DNA of 64,000 nucleotides from Desulfobotulus pelophilus (GTDB taxonomy: Bacteria; Desulfobacterota; Desulfobacteria; Desulfobacterales; ASO4-4): assembly GCF_026155325.1 (NCBI RefSeq), contig NZ_JAPFPW010000001.1, positions 186,001 through 250,000 of the forward strand, written 5' to 3'. The position numbers were made by a program, and so were the translations under genes. Below are positions 25,762 through 34,466 of this stretch, piece by piece. The notes under the pieces are model-generated. The model did no database searches. It saw nothing but the letters and a program-made list of their open reading frames with translations, and had not been told where the DNA came from. Each line of letters opens with the position of its first letter. Position 1 is the first letter of the stretch.

Positions 25762-27520
25762 GGGCGTTTCCTTGCTGCATGGCCGTTGTAAACGGACGAA
25801 TGGGTTCCGGCGGAATGTTCATATAGGCAAGTCCTTCGGATACGATGGTTCGGAAGGCGGGGCCTGCGGCCGCGCCACCATAAGAACTTCTTCTTGGTTC
25901 ATCCAGCATGATCACGATGGCAAGGGCTGGATCGTCAAGGGGGGCAAAACCCAGAAAAGAAGCGATGAAGCGAGTGCGGGAATAGGTCCCGTCGGGGTTT
26001 GTTTTCTGAGATGTTCCCGTTTTGCCTGCCACGCGGTAGCCTTGGGGAGTGGCGGCTCTGCCGGTTCCATCGGCTTCTGTAACGGCTGCCATCATGGAAG
26101 AGACCGTTGCCGCTGTCTCTGGTGCAATAACCCTGCGTATGGCTTTGGGAGGCATCCGGGTGCTTTTCCCGGTAACTGGATCCCGTATTTCACGTACAAG
26201 ACGGGGTTGCATGAGGATTCCGCCGTTGGCAATGGCACCTGCGGCGGCAACAAGCTGGACGGCGGAAGCGGAGAAGCCCTGACCGAAGGCGATGTTTCCC
26301 GTGTCCACGGCTGTCCAGCGCTGCCAGTCACGAAGAATTCCCCGGGTTTCTCCCGGAGCTTCGATTTTTGATCTCTCACCAAAACCAAAACTTCTCAAAG
26401 AATCATAAAGAGCTTTCTCTCCCATAACCTCAGATATTTTCACAGAGCCTATATTGCTGGAGAATTTGAGAATCTGGGTTACGGACAGCCATTCATGGGG
26501 CCGGGTATCCCGTATGGTCACAGGGCCAATGCGATAAGATCCGTTTCCGCAGTAGTAGATGGAGTCCGGGCGGATGTAGTTTCTGTCAATGGCACCGGCG
26601 ACCAGAAAAATTTTGGTTGTGGAGCCGGGCTCGAAAGGTTCGCTTACGGCACGGTTGCGCCAGAAATCCTGTGGGTAGCGACGGAAATCATTGGGATTGA
26701 ATGATGGATAGTGGGCCATGGCTTTGATGTCGCCCGTCTTAGGACAGAGCACTACGGCCATCCCTGCAGCGGCATCGGAACGGGAAGCTGCTTCATGGAG
26801 AGCTGACTCTGTAATAAACTGAATGGTTTTGTCGATGGTCAATACGATATCTTTGCCCGGTGCTGCCTGGCCATCGGAGGACGTTTCGTTGAACCAGCGG
26901 CCCCGGCCGTCACGTATAATTGTGAGGTCCCTTGCTTCGCCCTTGAGAATGCCATTGTATCGATGTTCCAGCCCTTCCAGTCCTTCTCCATCGGTTCCGG
27001 TGAATCCGATGACCTGGGCGGCCATTTCACGATTGGGATAGGCACGACTGCTTTCGTTGACAACCTGAATAGCCATAGACCGGTGGCTGGGAGGCAGATG
27101 GAGTTCTTCCCCGATGGCAAGAATGCTGTCGGCAGTTTCCGGTCGTATTCTGCGGGCAATCCAGGTGAAACGGTTTTCTGAGAAAAGAGGTCGGATTTCG
27201 TTGACGTCTTTGCCGAGAATTCGCGCTATTTTGAGGGCTGCCGCATCTTTGTCCGGAAAATAATCGGGACGTATGGCCACGCTGGCGGCATCGACACTTA
27301 CCGCCATGGGTGAACCATTGGCGTCAAGTATGCTGCCTCTTTTCCCATGAAAGAGAAGGGCTTTTCTGTAATGCCGCTCCGCTTTTTGAACAAGGCTGTC
27401 CCTGTGCAGCACCTGTACCTGAAACGCACGGGCGGCAACGATAAGAAAAAGGAGCGAAAAAACCAGTGACAGGAATCGGAAACGGTTTTTCGCATAGCGA
27501 TGTTCAGGGATCTTTTTCAT
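25748..27520 (-). CDS. ftsI: Septal peptidoglycan transpeptidase (PBP3/FtsI)
   Basis: Class B penicillin-binding protein that cross-links septal peptidoglycan with FtsW. N-terminal membrane anchor (FLSLVFSLLFLIVAARAF), PBP dimerisation domain, then the transpeptidase with the three active-site motifs: SxxK in EPGSTTKIF, SxN in KFSSNIGSVK and KTG in VAGKTGTSQK. The ATG at 27520 is used; a TTG two codons earlier is possible. No PASTA repeats. 590 aa. Overlaps ftsL (17 nt) and murE (14 nt). Confidence 0.96.
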   Translation of the reverse strand: MKKIPEHRYAKNRFRFLSLVFSLLFLIVAARAFQVQVLHRDSLVQKAERHYRKALLFHGKRGSILDANGSPMAVSVDAASVAIRPDYFPDKDAAALKIARILGKDVNEIRPLFSENRFTWIARRIRPETADSILAIGEELHLPPSHRSMAIQVVNESSRAYPNREMAAQVIGFTGTDGEGLEGLEHRYNGILKGEARDLTIIRDGRGRWFNETSSDGQAAPGKDIVLTIDKTIQFITESALHEAASRSDAAAGMAVVLCPKTGDIKAMAHYPSFNPNDFRRYPQDFWRNRAVSEPFEPGSTTKIFLVAGAIDRNYIRPDSIYYCGNGSYRIGPVTIRDTRPHEWLSVTQILKFSSNIGSVKISEVMGEKALYDSLRSFGFGERSKIEAPGETRGILRDWQRWTAVDTGNIAFGQGFSASAVQLVAAAGAIANGGILMQPRLVREIRDPVTGKSTRMPPKAIRRVIAPETAATVSSMMAAVTEADGTGRAATPQGYRVAGKTGTSQKTNPDGTYSRTRFIASFLGFAPLDDPALAIVIMLDEPRRSSYGGAAAGPAFRTIVSEGLAYMNIPPEPIRPFTTAMQQGNAHEGF

Positions 27521-27809
27521 GGACAATTCCGGTAAGATCTACTGTGTTTTCCGCTTTTGGCATAACAAGCCCCAGCCGGTTTTCTGCAAGATTGCGGATG
27601 CGTTCCGGTGAGCGGAGTCTTGCCTGTTCAATTTCAAGGTTACGGTTCTGGGTGATAAGCCTGTCTCTTTCCTCCCGGAGGAGACTGATACTGAAATTCA
27701 GGCTGGTGCACTGGGTCCGGATCCATGTGGCGCTGAAAACGGTTATAAAAAAAACGCCTAAAAGGAGCAGCCAGGCCATGGGACCCGGTGGGTTTGAAGT
27801 TTGTTTCAT
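27504..27809 (-). CDS. ftsL: Cell division protein FtsL
   Basis: Small bitopic divisome protein (101 aa). One membrane helix (MAWLLLLGVFFITVFSATWI, about residues 12-31) followed by a coiled coil (LREERDRLITQNRNLEIEQ) and a short tail with the RLGLVMP motif often seen in FtsL. Sequence conservation in this family is low, so the call rests on size, topology and position between rsmH and ftsI, with a 4-nt overlap on rsmH. Confidence 0.9.
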   Translation of the reverse strand: MKQTSNPPGPMAWLLLLGVFFITVFSATWIRTQCTSLNFSISLLREERDRLITQNRNLEIEQARLRSPERIRNLAENRLGLVMPKAENTVDLTGIVHEKDP

Positions 27810-28747
27810 GTAAGACGCTGCAGTGCCCTGAGCCGTGTGCTGCGGGCCATGGGATTGATCAGAACTTCCTGGCTGCCGGGTTTGACGGCCTTAATCGTCT
27901 GCAGCTGGAATTCAGTTTGTTTGCCACAATTGCATACAGGAAAGTCCGGTGGGCAGGTGCAGGGGAAAGCCAGTTTGCGAAAAGCCTGCTTGACCCTGCG
28001 GTCTTCCAGAGAATGAAAACTCAGGACCACCATGCGCCCGCCCGGCCTGAGCATCCTTGGAGCTGTTTCCAGAAAGGTGTCCAGTCTGTCCAGTTCCTGA
28101 TTCACGGCAATCCGGAGTGCCATGAAGACCCGTGTCGCGGGATGAATTTTTTGTTTTACCCTGTGTTTTGTCGGGATACTTTTCTGAATAATGTCTGCAA
28201 GCTGGCCTGTGCTTGTGACAGGGGCATTTTTTCTTGCTTCCACTATGCGGCGGGCAATGGGCCCCGCAAATCTCTCCTCCCCGAATTCCCGGAAAATCGT
28301 TTTGAGCTCCTGCTCACATTTTGTGTTGACCAGCTCTGCTGCGCTTAGTGCAGCCTTTGGATTCATGCGCATATCCAGAGGCTCGTCTCCCCTGAAACTG
28401 AAGCCCCTGCCGCTGGCTTCCAGCTGGTAGAGTGACAGGCCAAGATCCGCCAGTATGCCGTCAACGGCTGGAATATTCAGGTCGTCCAGAATCGGGCCTA
28501 TATCAGAAAAATTCCCATGAACGATTTCAACCTGCCTGCCAAAGGAGGCCAGCTTTTCCCTGGCATGGGCAATGGCATAGGTGTCCTGATCGATGCCAAT
28601 GATACGGGTTTCGGGTCCGGAAGATTCAAGAATGCGTCTGGCATGACCGCATCCGCCAAGGGTTGCATCCACATAGATGCCCTCCTTCTCTGAATGGAGG
28701 AAGGTAAGAACCTCTGCGGGCATACAGGATATATGATGAAATTCCAT
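27806..28747 (-). CDS. rsmH: 16S rRNA (cytosine1402-N4)-methyltransferase
   Basis: SAM-dependent enzyme that methylates N4 of C1402 in 16S rRNA. SAM-binding motif YVDATLGGCGHARRIL near the N-terminus; GILADLGLSLYQLE and VVLSFHSLEDRRVKQAF are diagnostic. A Cys cluster near the end (CTCPPDFPVCNCGK) is common to this subfamily. 313 aa. Second gene of the dcw cluster, 3 nt after mraZ. Confidence 0.97.
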   Translation of the reverse strand: MEFHHISCMPAEVLTFLHSEKEGIYVDATLGGCGHARRILESSGPETRIIGIDQDTYAIAHAREKLASFGRQVEIVHGNFSDIGPILDDLNIPAVDGILADLGLSLYQLEASGRGFSFRGDEPLDMRMNPKAALSAAELVNTKCEQELKTIFREFGEERFAGPIARRIVEARKNAPVTSTGQLADIIQKSIPTKHRVKQKIHPATRVFMALRIAVNQELDRLDTFLETAPRMLRPGGRMVVLSFHSLEDRRVKQAFRKLAFPCTCPPDFPVCNCGKQTEFQLQTIKAVKPGSQEVLINPMARSTRLRALQRLT

Positions 28748-28750
28748 GAA

Positions 28751-29200
28751 TCAGAGCCCCAGTCTGGCGATTTCGGCCCGCAGGCTTTCTTCGTTCTGCA
28801 TGTCATTTTCCAGCTGTTCCGTTTCTTTGGCCCACTGGTCTTCGGAAAGTATTTCAAAGTGATCCAGTACGCCCACCAGAACGATATTTTTTGTAAGTCC
28901 GGCATACTGGCGGAGAGAGGGAGGGATCAGTATGCGTCCCTGGCTGTCCAGTGGGCAGTCATGGGCACCGCCCACAAACACTCTTCTGAAACGCCTCATG
29001 GCGTCACTTTTTTCCGCAAGGCTGAGTATTCGTTTTTCAATCTGTTCCCACTCCCCGTAGGTGTAGGCAACAATATTCTGATCCATACGGGAGAGCATCA
29101 GGCCAGGGCAGTTCTGGCTGTCCATGACTCCGCGGAAACGGGCTGGAATGGAGACGCGCCCTTTCGGGTCAAGTTTATGCGTGGAGCTGCCCCGGAACAT
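28751..29200 (-). CDS. mraZ: Transcriptional regulator MraZ
   Basis: AbrB/SpoVT-type DNA-binding protein with two swapped-hairpin repeats, each with the family core: DPKGRVSIPARFR (about residues 11-23) and DSQGRILIPPSLR (about 84-96). MraZ forms a ring that binds short repeats upstream of its own gene and tunes dcw expression. The 149 aa length is normal. The ATG is preceded by AAGGAG with good spacing. Promoter and putative operator lie directly upstream. Confidence 0.96.
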   Translation of the reverse strand: MFRGSSTHKLDPKGRVSIPARFRGVMDSQNCPGLMLSRMDQNIVAYTYGEWEQIEKRILSLAEKSDAMRRFRRVFVGGAHDCPLDSQGRILIPPSLRQYAGLTKNIVLVGVLDHFEILSEDQWAKETEQLENDMQNEESLRAEIARLGL

Positions 29201-29219
29201 GGTTTCTCCTTATTGGAAT

Positions 29220-29274
29220 TCCACTTTCCCCCACTTTGCTCCATTACCCTACAATAAAAACAGAAAAGGTCAAG
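29220..29274 (-). promoter_or_regulatory. dcw promoter with MraZ-type operator repeats
   Basis: Reading the minus strand: a -35 TTGACC (29269-29274), a 17-nt spacer and a -10 TAGGGT (29246-29251). Just downstream are three 5-mers, ATGGA, GTGGG and GTGGA (29240-29244, 29230-29234, 29220-29224), spaced exactly 10 nt apart. That matches the known arrangement of MraZ boxes (TGGG-like repeats with 5-nt spacers) and would overlap the transcription start. The -10 is weak. Confidence 0.7.
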
Positions 29275-29462
29275 GGCTGATATGATTCTTCATGTCGTTT
29301 AAGTGGGTTAGTGTCCTGTAAACAGTTTGTTTCTGAGTGTGGGAGCCTTGGTAATCAACGGTATGGAGGGAATGGTTTTTTCTGCCTGTTTTCAATATTA
29401 TTTAAAAAATGTATGGTTGAAAAAAACAGATATATCAGATGGGCCTGGCCCGGGGAGGTTGT

Positions 29463-30161
29463 ATGCATGTTCATCAGTTCCGTTACAATTCAGATAATCT
29501 TGCCTACCTTGTGGAGTCCGGAGGTGAGGCACTGGTCATCGACGGTGGAGCAACGGATGGCATTATGAGGGTGATTGCTGAGAGGGGACTTCACCTTGTG
29601 GGCATTACCCACACCCACGATCACCCGGATCACGTGCAGGGCTCACGGATTTTATGTGAACAGTCCGGAGCGTCTTTGATCCACCACCTGGATCTTCTTG
29701 CCGATGGTGGCTGTGCCCTTGGTGGAGGGCGGGTACTGGTTCTGCCTACGCCTGGGCATACTATGGATTCCGTCTGTTTCAGGGCCGGAAATGCCCTGAT
29801 TTCTGGCGATACCCTGTTCAACGGAACGGTGGGGAACTGTTTTTCCGGGGATCTGGATGCTTTTTTTGAAAGCATGGAGCGACTTATGTCCCTGCCGCCG
29901 GAGACCAGAGTGTATGCAGGTCATGATTATCTGAGGGAGGCCGTTGCTTTTGCAAGGAGCATCGAGCCGGATAACCCTTTCCTGGAAGCCTTTCTTGCTG
30001 CGTGGAATCCAGAGCATGTATTGTCTACCCTTGCGGATGAAATGCGTGTGAATCCCTATCTTCGCTACGGAGATCCGGTCATGAAAGGGCTTCTTCAAAA
30101 GCGGGGCCTGCCGGTGGATACACCATTGCGCTGTTGGTACAGCCTGATGGAAGTGTACTGA
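29463..30161 (+). CDS. Metallo-beta-lactamase-fold hydrolase (GloB-like)
   Basis: 232 aa enzyme with the binuclear metal motif THTHDHPDH (THxHxDH), the downstream metal ligands in LPTPGHTMDSVCF and GDTLFNGTVG, and the glyoxalase II-like YAGHDY followed by a short C-terminal helical part. It resembles hydroxyacylglutathione hydrolase/persulfide dioxygenase relatives; which thioester or persulfide it acts on is not visible. The ATG at 29463 is chosen because GGGGAGG ends 4 nt before it. It is divergent from the dcw cluster and one or two nt upstream of the histidine kinase frame, so the two are probably co-transcribed. Confidence 0.85.
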   Translation: MHVHQFRYNSDNLAYLVESGGEALVIDGGATDGIMRVIAERGLHLVGITHTHDHPDHVQGSRILCEQSGASLIHHLDLLADGGCALGGGRVLVLPTPGHTMDSVCFRAGNALISGDTLFNGTVGNCFSGDLDAFFESMERLMSLPPETRVYAGHDYLREAVAFARSIEPDNPFLEAFLAAWNPEHVLSTLADEMRVNPYLRYGDPVMKGLLQKRGLPVDTPLRCWYSLMEVY

Positions 30162-30219
30162 TTTGTCTGGCTGGGGGTGCCTTGAAGGCCTTGTTTCAAG
30201 TGAGACGCATGGGGGGGAT

Positions 30220-32322
30220 ATGCCGGCTGAAGGGGGTTTGGATGATAAAAAAGTGTCAGAAAGTGGAGGCACCGGTTTCTGGCGGGTTTTCAGTGTCTGT
30301 GCCCTGGATCTTCTGTCTGGCAGAGGGCCGGATCTTGCAAGGGCCCTCGAGAGGCTGCAGATGTTTACCGGTTCCTGTGGCGTCAGTCTTTGGCAGGTGG
30401 CCGACAGTCTGGAAAAAGGGGTTGTTATTCAGTATCTTTCCGGTGCACGCAGGGATGGAGGGCCTGTAGAGTTCGCCTTTCCCCCTGCAATGAATACGGA
30501 TTTTATGGCTGATATGGAAAAAAAATGTTTTTGCGGGCATGAGCTGCCAGCGGTTTTTTGTGAAGCCATCGGCCGTGCTCAGGATTATTATATCTGTCTT
30601 CCTCTGAGGGAAGGGGAGTTTATACGGGGAGATGTCAGTGGTTTTCTTGTTTTCTCGTTTGAAAGAAAAAGTCATGGCGGTATGCTTGCCCCTGTCCTTT
30701 TGGATCTGTCGAGGCTTTTTTCCCTGTATGTGGACCGACGTTCAGCCTTTCTGTCTCTGGAAGCCGGAGAGCAGAAGTATATGGACATTCTTGAAAGTAT
30801 AGAAGAGGGTTTTTTTGAAATCGATCTGGCAGGAAACCTTACCCTGTTTAATGATGCCATCTGTCGCATTGCTGAGTGCTCCCGGGAAGAGCTGGTGGGA
30901 ATGAACAACCGGGAGTATACTACTCCTGAGACAGCAGCAAGCATGTACAGAGTTTTTAATACCCTTTACAGAACGGGTCGGCCTGTCCGTATACGGGATT
31001 ATGAAGTGATTCTCCGGGATGGCAGAAAAAAAATGATTGAAATTTCTGCTACCCTCATCCGCAATGGGGAGGGTAGGGCGGTGGGTTTCAGGGGACTTTT
31101 GCGGGATGTGACGGAAAAGGCCCGTGCCCTTGAGGAGCGCAGGCAACTGAGCCTGCAGCTTCAGCAGGTTCAGAGGATGGAGGCAATCGGTACCCTCGCA
31201 GGGGGCATTGCTCACGATTTTAATAATTTGTTGATGGGCATTCAGGGAAATGTTTCTCTGATGCGTTCCGGTAAACCGGAAAGCTCCGTTTTTTTTGAAA
31301 ATCTCAGGAACATCGAGCATTGTGTGGATTCCGGTGCGGATTTAACGAGGCAGCTGCTGGGCTTTGCCAGGGGTGGAAAGTACCGGATGGAATCCTTGAA
31401 TGTTAACTATCTGATTCAATCTACGGCTACCATGTTCGGTCGTACAAGGCGACAGATACGGATGCAGTTCCTTCTTGCTGACGATCTTTGGGCTGTAGCG
31501 GCGGATGAGGTGCAGATGGAGCAGGTACTTCTGAATCTCTATGTGAACGCCGGGCAGGCTATGCCTTCGGGTGGCAGTCTGATTCTTGCTACGCGGAACA
31601 CCTACCTTGACAGGGAGACAGCCGGTTTGCTGGGTTTGAACGCCGGTTCCTTTGTTCTTGTGTCGGTAAAAGATACGGGAGTGGGGATGGATGCCGCGAC
31701 AAGGCAGAGAATTTTCGAACCTTTTTTTACCACAAGAGAGATGGGGCGGGGTACGGGGCTGGGACTGGCTTCTGCCTTTGGTATTGTGAAAGGGCATGGA
31801 GGCGGCATTCATGTGGAGAGCCACCCTGGCAGAGGGGCATGTTTTTATCTGTATCTCCCCGCACTTCGGGATGGAAGGGTAGAACCAAAGGAAGAAAAGC
31901 GGACTTTGGAGCAGCATTGCGGCATCCGTGGCCGGATTCTTCTTGTGGATGACGAGGAAATGGTACTGCTGGTTACCCGTGAAATGATTGCAGGCATGGG
32001 CTGTGAGGTAAAGGCCGTGGCTTCGGGAACTGAGGCACTGGAATATTTTGCAAGGGAGGGGCATGTCCTTGATCTTGTGATTCTGGATATGATTATGCCG
32101 GATATCAGCGGCAGGGAAACCTATGAGGCTATGAAAAAAATATGCCCCCATGTGAAGGTTCTGGTATCAAGTGGTTACAGCCGTGATGATCAGGTCGAAG
32201 GTATGCTTGCGTCCGGTTGCATGGATTTTATTCAGAAGCCCTACAGCATGGAGGTGTTGCAGCAGGCGCTGGTAAAAATTTTATGCGCTGGAAGGGACCA
32301 GCAGGTCTGTTCTCCTCCTTGA
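30220..32322 (+). CDS. Hybrid sensor histidine kinase/response regulator
   Basis: About 700 aa cytoplasmic hybrid kinase, with no membrane segment seen. The N-terminal ~190 residues look GAF-like but are not clearly assigned. A PAS domain follows (around ESIEEGFFEIDLAGNLTLFN), then HisKA with the phospho-accepting His in GIAHDFNNLLM, a HATPase domain (LYVNAGQAMPSGG, DTGVGMDAAT, GTGLGLASAFG) and a C-terminal receiver with phospho-Asp in VILDMIMPD and the KP pair in FIQKPYSM. The ATG at 30220 has a G7 tract 2 nt upstream; a TTG at 30163 would add 19 residues and start right after the hydrolase stop. The target is unknown. Confidence 0.88.
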   Translation: MPAEGGLDDKKVSESGGTGFWRVFSVCALDLLSGRGPDLARALERLQMFTGSCGVSLWQVADSLEKGVVIQYLSGARRDGGPVEFAFPPAMNTDFMADMEKKCFCGHELPAVFCEAIGRAQDYYICLPLREGEFIRGDVSGFLVFSFERKSHGGMLAPVLLDLSRLFSLYVDRRSAFLSLEAGEQKYMDILESIEEGFFEIDLAGNLTLFNDAICRIAECSREELVGMNNREYTTPETAASMYRVFNTLYRTGRPVRIRDYEVILRDGRKKMIEISATLIRNGEGRAVGFRGLLRDVTEKARALEERRQLSLQLQQVQRMEAIGTLAGGIAHDFNNLLMGIQGNVSLMRSGKPESSVFFENLRNIEHCVDSGADLTRQLLGFARGGKYRMESLNVNYLIQSTATMFGRTRRQIRMQFLLADDLWAVAADEVQMEQVLLNLYVNAGQAMPSGGSLILATRNTYLDRETAGLLGLNAGSFVLVSVKDTGVGMDAATRQRIFEPFFTTREMGRGTGLGLASAFGIVKGHGGGIHVESHPGRGACFYLYLPALRDGRVEPKEEKRTLEQHCGIRGRILLVDDEEMVLLVTREMIAGMGCEVKAVASGTEALEYFAREGHVLDLVILDMIMPDISGRETYEAMKKICPHVKVLVSSGYSRDDQVEGMLASGCMDFIQKPYSMEVLQQALVKILCAGRDQQVCSPP

Positions 32323-32461
32323 CGGGAGGAACGCTTCATTTTAAGTACAATCGTAAGATTGTTTGCAGTCGTTTTCCCTTTGCCGGAATGATCGTTTTTC
32401 CATGAAACAATGAGATCTGAAGGTCAATATTTCAAAATCAAAATAATAATCAGGTGATTCA

Positions 32462-33145
32462 ATGACAACAAACAGGGTGGATGAGATTGATGACCGGGTG
32501 AGGGTGGAGCGGGTCCTGGTCAGTGTGTCGGATAAAAGGAATCTGGATGTGCTGATAGGGGGGCTTTGTGAAATCAACCCGGAAGTGGTGTTTTATTCCA
32601 CGGGGGGAACGTATCAATATATTGCCTCCATTCTGGGGGAAAGGGCAAAGCAATCACTGATTCAGGTTTCCGATTATACCGGCCAGCCGGAGACCCAGGG
32701 GGGGCTGGTTAAGACCCTTGATTTTAAAATTTATCTGGGCTTGCTCACGGAGACCTATAATGACAGCCACAAAGGGGATCTGATGAGGACCGGGGCCGTG
32801 TCTCTGGATATGACAGTGGTGAATCTGTATCCATTTGAAGAAACGATTGCCAAGGCAGGCGTTACAACAGAAGACGCCAGGGCTAATATTGATATTGGTG
32901 GTCCTTGTATGATTCGTGCTTCCGCAAAGAATTTTCTGCGTGTGGCTCCTGTGGTAGATCCTGACGATTACGGGAATATCATTCAAGAGCTGAAGGATGG
33001 GGAGGGCTGTACGACGTTGGCTCTTCGCTATGGTCTGGCAGCAAAGGCCTTTGCCCATACGGCTGCTTATGATATGGCCATCGCTTCTTTTCTTGGCAAC
33101 CTTGATTTTACCCATCAGGTTAACCCCTGTTACCGGAGTGTGTGA
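32462..33145 (+). CDS. purH: IMP cyclohydrolase, stand-alone N-terminal half of PurH
   Basis: Closes FAICAR to IMP, the last step of purine synthesis. The 227 aa match the N-terminal (MGS-like) domain of bifunctional PurH: SVSDKRNLDVLI, YSTGGTYQYI, GGLVKTLDFKIY, VVNLYPFEE, NIDIGGPCMIRASAKN and the closing AYDMAIASFL. It ends where PurH normally continues into the transformylase domain; that domain is the next gene, overlapping by 4 nt (GTGA). The two halves are thus separate, coupled polypeptides. AGGTG lies 6 nt before the ATG. Confidence 0.9.
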   Translation: MTTNRVDEIDDRVRVERVLVSVSDKRNLDVLIGGLCEINPEVVFYSTGGTYQYIASILGERAKQSLIQVSDYTGQPETQGGLVKTLDFKIYLGLLTETYNDSHKGDLMRTGAVSLDMTVVNLYPFEETIAKAGVTTEDARANIDIGGPCMIRASAKNFLRVAPVVDPDDYGNIIQELKDGEGCTTLALRYGLAAKAFAHTAAYDMAIASFLGNLDFTHQVNPCYRSV

Positions 33146-34398
33146 AGATGGTGCAAGACCTTAAAACCATGTATAAAACCGTTATGGATGATGCGTTCAG
33201 TTCTGCCATGGAAATTAGTTTTGTGGAGGGGCAGAAAAGACAGACCCTGTATTATGAAAAGGTGGCATGGACCATCGATGGGGTGCGGAAAGGGTTACGG
33301 TATGGCGAAAATCCCGGTCAGGAGGCTGCTCTGTACCGCCTTGTGAATGGGAATCTGGTGTTGGGGGAGACCCGCACTGTGCAGGCGGGCAAATACCTTG
33401 TTTCGGATATCGAGCTTTTGCAGAGTGGGAAGCACCCCGGTAAAACCAATTTGACCGATGCGGATAATGCCCTGAATATTCTTCGTTATTTTCATGATAC
33501 ACCGACAGTGGTCATTGTCAAACACAACAATCCCTGTGGTGTTGCCATGGATGGATCTCTGGAGAATGCCTATCATAAGGCCTATATGGCAGACCGGATT
33601 GCCGCTTTTGGCGGATGTATTGCCCTGAACCGTTCTGTGGACAGATCCACTGCAGAAGCCATTGCCTCCCAGTATGCGGAAGTGGTAGTTGCACCGGATT
33701 TTGAGGACGGTGTCATGGATATTCTGGGGGCCAAAAAAAACCTTCGGGTGATCCGTATTGCCAATATGGCAAGGCTGCAGGAATTTGTGGGTACCCCTGT
33801 GGTGGATTTTAAAAGCCTTATGGATGGTGGGATCATTGCACAGTGGAGTTTTGTGCCCTCCACTTTGAAAAAAGAAGAGCTGTTGCCTGCTGTCTGTGAC
33901 TACAAAGGGCAGGCCTATCGGGTGAAAAGGGAACCGACGGAAGCCGAATATGAAGATCTGCTTTTTGGTTGGCTGGTGGAATCGGGCATTACTTCCAACT
34001 CCGTTATCTATGTGAAAAACGGTGTGACTGTGGGCATCGGCACGGGCGAACAGGACCGTGTGGGGGTTGCGGAAATTGCCAGGGACAAGGCCTACCGGAA
34101 GTTATGTGACCGTTACTGTTTTGAAACCTTTGGCAAACCCTATAATCTCATGGTAGATGAAGATAAGAAGGCAGAAATTGATGCCCGCGTGGCGGCGGAA
34201 AAAGGGGGGCTTGTTGGTTCCTCCATGGTGAGTGATGCCTTTTTTCCCTTCAGAGACGGTATTGATGTGGGGCTGAGGGAGGGAGTCTCCGCTGTGATTC
34301 AGCCGGGAGGCTCCATGAATGATTATCAATCCATTGAAGCCTGTAACGAATATGATGCGGCCATGGTCTTTACGGGTCAGCGGAGTTTCAGGCACTGA
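33142..34398 (+). CDS. AICAR formyltransferase, stand-alone C-terminal half of PurH
   Basis: Transfers the formyl group of 10-formyl-THF to AICAR, giving FAICAR for the upstream cyclohydrolase. Visible: LRYGENPGQEAALY, the catalytic Lys-His pair in VIVKHNNPCGVA, DRIAAFGGCIALNRSV, SNSVIYVKNG, SDAFFPFRDGIDV and VIQPGGSMND. The GTG start overlaps the previous stop. 418 aa is larger than the same part of fused PurH because of an N-terminal extension of about 50 residues and inserts. It is followed by an inverted-repeat terminator shared with the convergent aminotransferase. Confidence 0.9.
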   Translation: MKMVQDLKTMYKTVMDDAFSSAMEISFVEGQKRQTLYYEKVAWTIDGVRKGLRYGENPGQEAALYRLVNGNLVLGETRTVQAGKYLVSDIELLQSGKHPGKTNLTDADNALNILRYFHDTPTVVIVKHNNPCGVAMDGSLENAYHKAYMADRIAAFGGCIALNRSVDRSTAEAIASQYAEVVVAPDFEDGVMDILGAKKNLRVIRIANMARLQEFVGTPVVDFKSLMDGGIIAQWSFVPSTLKKEELLPAVCDYKGQAYRVKREPTEAEYEDLLFGWLVESGITSNSVIYVKNGVTVGIGTGEQDRVGVAEIARDKAYRKLCDRYCFETFGKPYNLMVDEDKKAEIDARVAAEKGGLVGSSMVSDAFFPFRDGIDVGLREGVSAVIQPGGSMNDYQSIEACNEYDAAMVFTGQRSFRH

Positions 34399-34423
34399 GA
34401 GCTACGGGTCATTGATCAGGGTA

Positions 34424-34455
34424 CGCCGGGCGGGGGCTTTTACGCCTGCCCGGCG
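34424..34455. terminator. Likely terminator between convergent purH and aminotransferase genes
   Basis: CGCCGGGC (34424-34431) pairs perfectly with GCCCGGCG (34448-34455) around a 16-nt loop. GTTTTG follows on the plus strand, so it best serves the rightward purine genes. It lies 11 nt before the end of the leftward aminotransferase gene. Confidence 0.65.
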
Positions 34456-34466
34456 GTTTTGTGCTG

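Noticed and set aside
32313-32331. Short stem CCTCC/GGAGG around the histidine kinase stop codon as a terminator
   Set aside because: Five base pairs only, no T-run, and the stop codon lies in its loop; too weak to annotate.
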